Of a stretch of 11,271 nucleotides of DNA, positions 1 through 5,885 are shown one piece after another. Each line of letters begins with the position of its first letter. Position 1 is the first letter of the stretch. The position numbers and the translations under genes are program-made. The notes under the pieces are model-generated. The model was not told the origin of the DNA, did no database searches, and saw nothing but the letters and a program-made list of their open reading frames with translations. This stretch comes from CAZECE01 sp964510525 (lineage in GTDB: Bacteria; Pseudomonadota; Gammaproteobacteria; Pseudomonadales; JANQJO01): contig CAZECE010000112.1 of assembly GCA_964510525.1 (NCBI GenBank), forward strand, positions 1-11,271, written 5' to 3'.

Positions 1-432
1 CGTTTGGCCAAGATTATTTAACATCAACATTAGCATGCCATCATAAAACTGTTTCATAAACTCATCATATGTCATCCCAGTAATCGACTTATGCAATAAC
101 TGAGCAAGACTATCAATATTTTCATCACTAAGACTATCGAACATTCCCGAATCTTTTAACACATTATAAATATCTTCAACCTCTAAAGCCGGTAAATCAT
201 TAGCCTCACGTTCATTATTTTCATTGAGGAAAAATTCTCTTAATTCAAGGAAAACCGTTTCAGCTTGAACCACTTCATTGGCATTTGAAAAGTCTAAATC
301 ACCATATTGACTTTCAATCAAAGCTTCAAACTCCGCTGTCAACTCATCAATCTCTTCTTGATTTAGCAAATATCCAGATTGTTGGGATTGTTGAGGCTGC
401 TGACCTGACTCGGTACCGAGATGGATATCCAT
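1..432 (-). CDS. Partial T3SS-linked protein, possible hydrophobic translocator (3' end outside window)
   Basis: The first 144 codons of a gene read leftward off the window edge with no stop. The start is ATG at 432, and the frame stays open to base 1. The N-terminus (MDIHLGTESG) is followed by a Gln/Ser-rich stretch (QQPQQSQQSG), as in many secreted T3SS substrates. An acidic helical region comes next (residues 24-115). The visible part ends in a methionine/leucine-rich amphipathic stretch (DGMLMLMLNNLGQT). Class-1 translocators of the YopB/IpaB/EspD type often have a similar short hydrophobic stretch before their coiled coil, but I recognise no diagnostic motif. The gene follows sctL on the same strand after 106 bases that contain a regulatory-looking motif, so it may have its own promoter. 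That it is a real gene is well supported. The translocator assignment is a guess; a T3SS regulator or effector is equally possible. Confidence 0.6.
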   Translation of the reverse strand, partial: MDIHLGTESGQQPQQSQQSGYLLNQEEIDELTAEFEALIESQYGDLDFSNANEVVQAETVFLELREFFLNENNEREANDLPALEVEDIYNVLKDSGMFDSLSDENIDSLAQLLHKSITGMTYDEFMKQFYDGMLMLMLNNLGQT

Positions 433-488
433 GGCTATGCTTCATTTCTTTATTAACGTTATGAGACAGTATTCCATATAGGGGCGCA

Positions 489-523
489 GTTACTCTGTAA
501 GGTTAAAGCATTATTTTGTAAAG
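489..523 (-). promoter_or_regulatory. Candidate T3SS operator/promoter element upstream of the left-edge gene
   Basis: Read in the direction of transcription, the element is TTTACAAAATAA (522-511), a 10-nt spacer, then TTACAGAGT (500-492). It ends about 60 bases before the start at 432. The 12-mer recurs exactly before sctQ, with TTACAG at almost the same spacing (11 nt). TACAGAGT recurs before the sctC operon. An AT-rich hexamer (TATATG) lies about 14 bases further downstream. The similarity is seen directly; regulator binding is inferred. Confidence 0.4.
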
Positions 524-538
524 CAAAGCAGATATGGG

Positions 539-1147
539 TTACGAAACTTTTCCGAAAATTTCTTCGAACTGCTCCATCAGAGTGCTGGCTTCGACAATAT
601 AAATACCTTCCTCAAACTCTATCTGGCATTGACCCGACTTCAGATCAGCATCAACTTCGGTTTCAATTAAGCAGCTGACAGGACGTCTAATTAAGAGCAC
701 ATCCAACCGATCTAAAAAGTCACGATGATCTTCAGCGGACAATCTCACCACAACGGCTTTGTCTTGTTTCAATTTTTGCAACGACTGCTGGGTTAAACCG
801 GCTAATTTCTCACCCGGCGTGTAATCCGAAAACACTTGTTGAATCATACTTAATACCGTTTCTGGGAGCTGAGCTTCTACTTGCTCGAGATACTTAGCAT
901 AGTCGTTGGTTAAACCTAGGATCTTATGAGTCACTTGATCCGTGGCATCATCTAAGCCTTGAGCCAACCCCTCTTTTCTTGCCTCAGCTCGAATCGTTTT
1001 CGCTTGTTCCTGCGCCATGGTGATAATCGAATTCGCTTGCTCCTGAGCTTCTTGCAAGGTGAGATACGTCTGGTACTCTTCCGCTCTCAACACGCGTTGC
1101 CCAGCTTCAACGCTTAACTCAGTATCCATTTGAACTATTCTCGCCAT
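539..1147 (-). CDS. sctL: Type III secretion ATPase stator SctL (YscL/HrpE family)
   Basis: A 202-residue cytoplasmic protein of the SctL family, homologous to flagellar FliH and to V-/F-ATPase stators. SctL forms the spokes of the sorting platform, linking the SctN ATPase hexamer to SctK/SctQ. The N-terminal part (about 20-60) is rich in Glu, Gln and Ala and predicted to be coiled coil (LTLQEAQEQA, MAQEQAKTIRAEARKEG), as in this family. The C-terminal half has the usual alternating helix/strand pattern and ends in a conserved-looking segment (DADLKSGQCQIEFEEG) like the DxxLxxGGCxxET region of FliH/YscL proteins. The ATG start at 1147 lies inside the end of sctK (13-base overlap), with GAGG about 10 bases upstream, so translation is probably coupled. 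It is the last gene of the contiguous leftward block. Family length is about 200-220 residues, so it appears complete. Confidence 0.9.
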   Translation of the reverse strand: MARIVQMDTELSVEAGQRVLRAEEYQTYLTLQEAQEQANSIITMAQEQAKTIRAEARKEGLAQGLDDATDQVTHKILGLTNDYAKYLEQVEAQLPETVLSMIQQVFSDYTPGEKLAGLTQQSLQKLKQDKAVVVRLSAEDHRDFLDRLDVLLIRRPVSCLIETEVDADLKSGQCQIEFEEGIYIVEASTLMEQFEEIFGKVS

Positions 1148-1827
1148 TCGGAATGCACCTCATCGACCAGTTTTTCAATAATGGTGTGTAATTCGGTAAA
1201 TTCGTCTCCCGACAGTTTATACGTATTGTCTTTAAAAAACGCCGCGTATTTAAAAGGTAACTTTAACGCCACTCGCGAACGAAACGCTCTGGGCAACAAA
1301 CAATACAGCATCGCTAACACTTCCGCTCCGGCTTTTTCGAGGCTTTTATTCAGTTCTTTTGGGGATGTAGGCGCATTAAAGTTTTTTTGAATCAAATGAG
1401 AACGAAAAACCATGTCACGTCGATTCTCTGGCAATAAGAAAAATCGATACCGCGCGTCGCCTAATACCGTCTTCATCGCCTGAACATGGTCAGCCATGAC
1501 CAAGGTTGCAATGTTAGGAGCCATCGCCAATCCTCCCAGAGTCACCAATATCGGTTGTAATGTATTGACGGGTAATAACATCAAACGCTGCAACTCAAAA
1601 GGCCAAGGATCATCTTCATAATCCTCTAACTTTAAAGCGGACGAAATGGTCTTAGAAAGAGACAGCCAGCGATTTTTCGCTGAAACCGAATCTGTTACCT
1701 TTAGTTCTGAGAACGGCCCCAGCCACCACGACTGTTGCATATAGCTAGCAGGTAATACCAGAAAATTTAAGGTATCTCGCTGTTTTTGAATATCACTAAT
1801 ATTTTGAGAATCATTATGTTCAAGCAC
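1135..1827 (-). CDS. sctK: Type III secretion sorting-platform protein SctK (YscK family)
   Basis: A 230-residue soluble protein assigned to SctK, the adaptor that joins the cytoplasmic domain of SctD to the SctQ/SctL pods of the sorting platform. SctK is the least conserved core component. The call rests on position between sctJ and sctL, length (YscK is about 210 residues) and family-like segments: an aromatic-rich N-terminal region (SYMQQSWWLGPF), a central helical region (ELQRLMLLPVNTLQPILVTLGGLA), and FRSRVALKLPFK, resembling the C-terminal part of YscK/PscK. The start is GTG at 1827, overlapping the end of sctJ by 8 bases. No strong Shine-Dalgarno sequence precedes it, so it is probably translated by coupling. 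The next in-frame methionine (residue 30) would remove conserved-looking sequence. The 3' end overlaps sctL by 13 bases. Confidence 0.82.
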   Translation of the reverse strand: MLEHNDSQNISDIQKQRDTLNFLVLPASYMQQSWWLGPFSELKVTDSVSAKNRWLSLSKTISSALKLEDYEDDPWPFELQRLMLLPVNTLQPILVTLGGLAMAPNIATLVMADHVQAMKTVLGDARYRFFLLPENRRDMVFRSHLIQKNFNAPTSPKELNKSLEKAGAEVLAMLYCLLPRAFRSRVALKLPFKYAAFFKDNTYKLSGDEFTELHTIIEKLVDEVHSEWRE

Positions 1828-2641
1828 TGTTTAACGCCCGACTGGATGAACGTTTAGCGTTTTGCTTATTCACTTTTTTAGCCAATTTCGACCATGCTAA
1901 GTAAAGATAGGCACAAGCCGAAAATAAGCCCATCAATAAAATAACACCCAGAAATAAAACCGATTTAGAAATAGCGAATTGACCATCAGGTGAACTATTA
2001 GAATTCCCCCCCATGGGTGAAACCGCTGAAAGTGAAGAGAAAGAATCTTCCGCCGGAAATAGCGCAACTGTGATTTTTTCATACCCTAAGGATTCAATGC
2101 TGTTTTGTACCAAGTGTTTTATTTGAGGGATGTTTTCCGTCATTTGAATAGTCGGCTTGTGTTTAATGTAGACAGAAGCCGAAGACGCTTGGAGCTGATC
2201 GCCCAGCTTATCGTTCTCTGGCAACACCACATGCACTCTAGCCGTTACTACGCCATCGATATCCGACAGAGTTTGCGATATTTCTTGAGATTTCGCACAA
2301 ACGTAGCGAGCTTTTTCTTCCAAAGGTGAGGAAATCATGCCTTCTTTCGTAAACACCGAACACAAATCCTGATACTTTACTTTGGGGTAACCATTGGCCT
2401 TTAACGTTTCCACCGCCAGTGAAAACTGATCTTCGTCCACCACTAAATTGACCAAGCCTTTTTTACCAGGGGTCTTCTTAGCGGACACACCACTCATCAG
2501 TAACACCGACACCATCTCATTGGCTTCTTGCTCGGACAACCCACTGTGCAGCTGAACTTCACAGGCCGATAGTAAAATAAGAAAAATAAGACCTAAAAGA
2601 CTTCTGGATAATATATTGTGGAAATTGTTAAAAAAATTCAT
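1820..2641 (-). CDS. sctJ: Type III secretion inner-membrane ring lipoprotein SctJ (YscJ/PrgK/EscJ family)
   Basis: A 273-residue lipoprotein that forms the inner ring of the periplasmic inner-membrane rings (24-mer in well-studied systems). A hydrophobic signal peptide ends in a lipobox, LSAC, so Cys27 is the predicted lipidated residue. The YscJ/FliF-like body follows: a first ring-building motif (SGLSEQEANEMVSVLLMSGV), a linker, and a second domain containing SDIDGVVTARVHVVLPE, a hallmark of the family. A C-terminal transmembrane helix (about 224-250) precedes a basic tail (KLAKKVNKQNAKRSSSR), as in YscJ and unlike single-anchored relatives. Two further cysteines (Cys94 and Cys115) flank the domain 1-2 boundary and could form a disulphide. 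The start at 2641 lies 21 bases after sctI, and the 3' end overlaps sctK by 8 bases. Length is typical (YscJ about 245) with a slightly longer serine/glycine-rich stretch before the membrane helix. Confidence 0.95.
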   Translation of the reverse strand: MNFFNNFHNILSRSLLGLIFLILLSACEVQLHSGLSEQEANEMVSVLLMSGVSAKKTPGKKGLVNLVVDEDQFSLAVETLKANGYPKVKYQDLCSVFTKEGMISSPLEEKARYVCAKSQEISQTLSDIDGVVTARVHVVLPENDKLGDQLQASSASVYIKHKPTIQMTENIPQIKHLVQNSIESLGYEKITVALFPAEDSFSSLSAVSPMGGNSNSSPDGQFAISKSVLFLGVILLMGLFSACAYLYLAWSKLAKKVNKQNAKRSSSRALNSA

Positions 2642-2662
2642 GCTGGGTAGTTACGCCTAAGG

Positions 2663-3106
2663 TTATTGCCTTAAAAGAATGTAAATATTCTCGACAGACT
2701 TGGAAACCGACTTTGAAATTAGATCAAATTCGATGTTGGTGATATAAGAACTCATTTGCTTTTGATACATTTCTTCAGGCGTAAATTGCTTACCATCGGC
2801 CGGGCCGGCGGTCATGGCCTCCAACTTCTGATCAAACATTGTTCTGGTACGTTTCACCATGCCAAACAGGGTGTTGCCAATACCAGAAAAATTAATTTCA
2901 GCGAAATTTAACCGGTTCATATTATAGAAAAAGGTATTATTATTCAGTCGCTCCAATTCAGTGTATTTATGAATGGCTGAATCAAATTGTTGCACGGCAC
3001 CCGACTCAGGTTTAGAAAGATTAGCGCCCAAATCGAACCGAGCAGGAGAACGATCAGCGAACTGCTCAATCACTAATTTTTCAGGTGCTCCGGCTAATTC
3101 TGTCAT
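2663..3106 (-). CDS. sctI: Type III secretion inner rod protein SctI (YscI/PrgJ family)
   Basis: A 147-residue protein assigned to SctI, the early substrate that forms the short inner rod connecting the export gate (SctR/S/T) to the needle. The signature lies at the C-terminus, where rod and needle proteins share an amphipathic helix. Here the end is IEFDLISKSVSKSVENIYILLRQ-like: an aliphatic helix with the small/polar spacing of YscI (compare its ...VDLTSKVAGK...NVDTLLK ending). The N-terminal half is polar and probably disordered before export. A strong ribosome-binding site (AGAGGTAG) precedes ATG at 3106. The gene lies between the sctG-like gene and sctJ, exactly as yscI does apart from the missing yscH. 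It is somewhat longer than YscI (about 115 residues). Confidence comes from position plus the C-terminal pattern. Confidence 0.85.
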   Translation of the reverse strand: MTELAGAPEKLVIEQFADRSPARFDLGANLSKPESGAVQQFDSAIHKYTELERLNNNTFFYNMNRLNFAEINFSGIGNTLFGMVKRTRTMFDQKLEAMTAGPADGKQFTPEEMYQKQMSSYITNIEFDLISKSVSKSVENIYILLRQ

Positions 3107-3147
3107 TTTCTACCTCTCATGTTTCGCTTGCTGTTCCACACTCGTAC

Positions 3148-3579
3148 TTACAAACCTAACATTCCGCCATATTGCTGTTTATTACCCCCACCTAACTCTT
3201 CCATGACTTTATCGGCCAGATCGTTAAAAGCCTCATTTCCATCAAATTGGGTTGAATTTTTAATTTGATTGGCTTTACCGTTATTGCCTTTTCTTAAGGC
3301 AATGATCATTTTCATGATCGCAATGGCTTCAGAAACTGATTCCAAGGTTTTTTCTTTTGAGATCAACAAATCTTCCGCTTCCTCAACCTCCCCAATAGCA
3401 AGCTTGGCGTGCGCCATAGCCAAAATGGGGGCTTCTGAATCGGGAAAACTTTCATGTAATTTTTCAAAGAGATCATACGCAGACTGAGAAAATCCAGCTG
3501 AGCACGCAAACATGCCCATTTGCAATAATTCTTCGACAAATGTCGCGATATCGATTTGAGAATAATCTACAGTCTGCAT
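3148..3579 (-). CDS. sctG: TPR-like needle chaperone, SctG/YscG family
   Basis: A 143-residue, mainly helical protein with TPR-type helix pairs: about 21-54 (SAGFSQSAYDLFEKLHESFP), 52-75 (MAHAKLAIGEVEEAEDLL) and a third near 82-105. YscG/PscG/EscG proteins use three TPRs to cradle the C-terminal helix of the needle subunit SctF and stop premature polymerisation, acting with a small partner (YscE/PscE). Its position immediately after sctF in the operon, as in Yersinia, supports the same role. The start at 3579 has a good Shine-Dalgarno sequence (AAGGAAAG). An odd feature is a glycine-rich C-terminal tail (ELGGGNKQQYGGMLGL) that extends beyond the usual length (YscG about 115 residues). An HrpB1/HrpK-type TPR protein is an alternative family label. 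The chaperone role is inferred. Confidence 0.72.
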   Translation of the reverse strand: MQTVDYSQIDIATFVEELLQMGMFACSAGFSQSAYDLFEKLHESFPDSEAPILAMAHAKLAIGEVEEAEDLLISKEKTLESVSEAIAIMKMIIALRKGNNGKANQIKNSTQFDGNEAFNDLADKVMEELGGGNKQQYGGMLGL

Positions 3580-3602
3580 AAGTCACTTTCCTTAAATAAT
3601 AA

Positions 3603-3881
3603 TTACATGTTACGAGCAATAGCCAGCAAGGCATCACCCATGGTTTTCAAGATGTTGGTGCGCATGGTAATGTTATAAGCCTCCAAAATAACCTCTCGCT
3701 GTAACGCCAGTGCGGCTTCAAAATCGAATTCACTACCAGGGTCACCACTACCAACACCGCCGCCACCTCCTGAAACAGCCTCCTTACCATCGGCAGCAAA
3801 ATCACTAGCTAGTTTTATAGCTTCTTCTGCTGAATGCCCCTTCCCCATAAAATATTCTGGAGTTCCATAAGTTACAGACAT
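3603..3881 (-). CDS. sctF: Type III secretion needle subunit SctF, glycine-rich loop variant
   Basis: A 92-residue protein assigned to the needle filament subunit, exported and polymerised outside the cell. Needle subunits are helical hairpins with a Pro-containing turn. Here an N-terminal helical segment (about 15-36, HSAEEAIKLASDFAADG) is followed by a glycine-rich turn (38-49, GGGGGVGSGDPG) and a long C-terminal helix (51-91). That helix follows the needle pattern closely: ALALQREVILEAY...TNILKTMGDALLAIARNM resembles EscF-type LELQ...YSAY...GMLKTIKDLVSTI. The GDP in the turn corresponds to the conserved NDP/SDP turn. The ribosome-binding site is strong (AAGGAG, 7 bases before the ATG), consistent with a highly expressed structural subunit. 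The gene sits between the yscE-position gene and sctG, as in ysc operons. The oligoglycine run is unusual for the family. Confidence 0.85.
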   Translation of the reverse strand: MSVTYGTPEYFMGKGHSAEEAIKLASDFAADGKEAVSGGGGGVGSGDPGSEFDFEAALALQREVILEAYNITMRTNILKTMGDALLAIARNM

Positions 3882-3898
3882 CTTTTTCTCCTTAATTT

Positions 3899-4204
3899 TT
3901 ATCTTTTATTCATTTGATAGAATTTCCATAATTTATCCACGAGCTCTTCTGAGAGATCGATTGCTTGTAGAAAGTTCATGGCGGATGTGGATTGCTCTGG
4001 GGCTACGCCCTGTCGCAGCATTTCGTTTGAAACGGTTTTATACTTCCGCAACTCTTTTAAGAAATCCAACATCACTTTATCGTCTCGATCATCTACGAAC
4101 GCTTTTTGTAACACATCCATAAACGCATCGTTATTTTCTTCTGAATCGGCCTCGTTTTTTAACGGCTGGCCAAAAAAAGGTTGGTAAAATTCGTTGTTCA
4201 TCAT
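3899..4204 (-). CDS. Small T3SS protein in the yscE position, candidate needle co-chaperone
   Basis: About 101 residues, acidic in the N-terminal third and helical afterwards (FMDVLQKAFVDDRDDKVMLDFLKELRKY; C-terminal LSEELVDKLWKFYQMNKR). I do not recognise the family from sequence. It lies between sctD and sctF, precisely where yscE lies in Yersinia. YscE/PscE is a small helical-hairpin protein that pairs with YscG/PscG to hold the needle subunit, so a co-chaperone role is plausible by context. YscE is shorter (about 66 residues). I chose ATG at 4204 (ATG at 4201 is adjacent) because GGGG lies 9 bases upstream. A reading from TTG at 4219 would put that GGGG inside the gene. The gene begins 34 bases after the sctD stop and ends 17 bases before sctF. 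Confidence 0.7.
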   Translation of the reverse strand: MMNNEFYQPFFGQPLKNEADSEENNDAFMDVLQKAFVDDRDDKVMLDFLKELRKYKTVSNEMLRQGVAPEQSTSAMNFLQAIDLSEELVDKLWKFYQMNKR

Positions 4205-4238
4205 CTTAGAAAACCCCAATTGTGTTTACCCATTTCAT

Positions 4239-5885
4239 TTATTTCCCTTGTAAGCGAAAAAATGGGTAGCGAATTTCACCGTGAATCGTACTCAACACCA
4301 CCCCATCTTGATCAATCGCTTGTAACACGGAGCCATTGGGTAAGGTTGATCCTTGTGAAAACTTCTCTCCATTCTCTAATACAATGTGTGGATACTTCCC
4401 TAGTGTCACACCCGTTATACCCAGCTGGGTAATATTGACAGAATCCATCACCACTTCGGGCATGTAAGGATACTGCGCACGGTACTCGCTCTCGAACTTC
4501 TGCCAAATGCGCATCTTCTCAGGATCGAACACCATGTTAGTCACAATCTTATCGTCAACAACCTTCAAATGAATATAACCATTTAATTCGGATTTGTTTA
4601 ACATTGTTCGTAAACGTTGCAGATGTGTATCTGCCGTTGACACTTCATCAATGATGCTGTTGAGACCGTTGATGTCCTGCAGCATTCTGTTTTTGGCAAT
4701 AAACCATTTCGCCCCATTTCCTGCATAACCCGAAACCGCATACGTACCCTCTACCGAAGTCGGTTTGATCTGTACCGTTTCGGTCATCTCGGTAGGCAAA
4801 AACCCACGAATGTCATCGATGACATCACTGTGAAAATAAATATTTGTGGTGATAATCTGACAGGGAAAATCAGCTAAATCTGTTTGTAATCGTGTTAATA
4901 CCGATTGATTTTTCAAATAACCACTCACAGAATACATGTGGGTACCATTAGCGCTCTTAGGGGTTTTAGCTTTGCTATCAACACTCGCCATTGCGCCCAC
5001 CTGATCCACCAAACGCCACTTAATGTGCTCATACCCTCCGCGCTTCATCATAGCGATCAAAGACTGCTGGCATTGATGATCGGTAACTTCTTCAACCACC
5101 TCTTCCGAATCAGAAAAAAAGAACCACCCAATTACGGTAAACACGCAAACAAACACGATCACTGACGCTAATACGCCTTTATTAACTAAAACTGCCGGAT
5201 CTTCAGCTTCTTCACGGGAGCGCGTCAGCGCTTCGCCGACGACAGACATTTCATTGGAATCTAAGCCATCGACCGACTCTTCATCATCCAGAACATCATC
5301 ATCGATCAACTCATCATCAAACTCTTCATCATCTAATGTCTCACCCTCTAACCGTTCTTTATCAGCTGGTTTGCTGAGTTGATTTTCTGATTCAGACTCT
5401 CCTTCAGAGCGCCCTTCGTCAGATTTCAGTTGAGTACCTTGATCAGCACTGATTTGTTCAGAGTCATCTTGGCTGCTGTTGTGTTGATTAACATTTTCTT
5501 CATAATGTTCATTTTCAGAGCCATCATCCGATGAACCTCCGACTGTGTATGGCTCAAATGCCAAGGCAGAAAAATCCAAATCGGTAAAAAATGCCTGATC
5601 ATTCGCCAACGCAAAAATAAAATCGCCAGCCTTGTATAAGGCACCGCTTACTTTATTTTGCTGAGTATGGGCTACTGACCAAGCCAAGGATTCTGAGCTT
5701 TGCGACAAGACATAACCCGAACTTTTTTTCTGCAAACTGAATGAAGCGCCTTTTAACAGCTCATCACTGAGCATGATATCGACGCCTTCATCATCGCCAA
5801 GTTTGATCAGGTCGTCTTTAAGCGGAACTTCTGCACCGGCATGCTGGCCAGATAAAATTTTTAACCACGTATCGTTCATAGTCAT
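4239..5885 (-). CDS. sctD: Type III secretion inner-membrane ring protein SctD (YscD/PscD family) with long acidic linker
   Basis: A 548-residue bitopic membrane protein that forms the outer of the two inner-membrane rings and connects to the secretin. Residues about 8-112 are a YscD-type cytoplasmic FHA-like domain (WLKILSGQHAGAEVPL, GDDEGVDIMLSD), which in T3SS docks SctK. Residues about 116-230 form a low-complexity, largely Asp/Glu/Ser linker (for example DDEEFDDELIDDDVLDDEE). One transmembrane helix follows (about 238-257), then a periplasmic part with the repeated small alpha/beta ring-building modules of this family (HIKWRLVDQVGAM, CQIITTNIYFHSDVIDDI, LNGYIHLKVVDDKIV) and a C-terminal beta-rich end. 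YscD is about 420 residues; most of the excess is the linker. ATG at 5885 overlaps the sctC stop (TGATG, one shared base), indicating translational coupling. A TTG one codon earlier is less likely. Confidence 0.92.
   Translation of the reverse strand: MTMNDTWLKILSGQHAGAEVPLKDDLIKLGDDEGVDIMLSDELLKGASFSLQKKSSGYVLSQSSESLAWSVAHTQQNKVSGALYKAGDFIFALANDQAFFTDLDFSALAFEPYTVGGSSDDGSENEHYEENVNQHNSSQDDSEQISADQGTQLKSDEGRSEGESESENQLSKPADKERLEGETLDDEEFDDELIDDDVLDDEESVDGLDSNEMSVVGEALTRSREEAEDPAVLVNKGVLASVIVFVCVFTVIGWFFFSDSEEVVEEVTDHQCQQSLIAMMKRGGYEHIKWRLVDQVGAMASVDSKAKTPKSANGTHMYSVSGYLKNQSVLTRLQTDLADFPCQIITTNIYFHSDVIDDIRGFLPTEMTETVQIKPTSVEGTYAVSGYAGNGAKWFIAKNRMLQDINGLNSIIDEVSTADTHLQRLRTMLNKSELNGYIHLKVVDDKIVTNMVFDPEKMRIWQKFESEYRAQYPYMPEVVMDSVNITQLGITGVTLGKYPHIVLENGEKFSQGSTLPNGSVLQAIDQDGVVLSTIHGEIRYPFFRLQGK

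Noticed and set aside
1130..1390. Plus-strand open frame across the sctL/sctK junction, and similar frames at 2105-2329, 2973-3206, 3269-3487, 3978-4187 and 4181-4432
   Set aside because: They lie antisense to well-supported sct genes, have no recognisable protein features, and arise from the codon usage of the opposite strand.
2004..2012. C6 tract within sctJ as a phase-variable contingency tract
   Set aside because: Six bases is short for slippage-based switching, and the tract lies in an intact frame in a core structural gene.
4205..4219. TTG start at 4219 for the yscE-position gene
   Set aside because: Two ATG codons follow within 18 bases, with GGGG well placed upstream of the first, which makes 4204 or 4201 more likely.
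4905..5165. Plus-strand open frame inside sctD, with other-frame minus ORFs at 5426-5644 and 4312-4506
   Set aside because: Shadows of sctD; composition is unlike a real protein and there is no ribosome-binding site.
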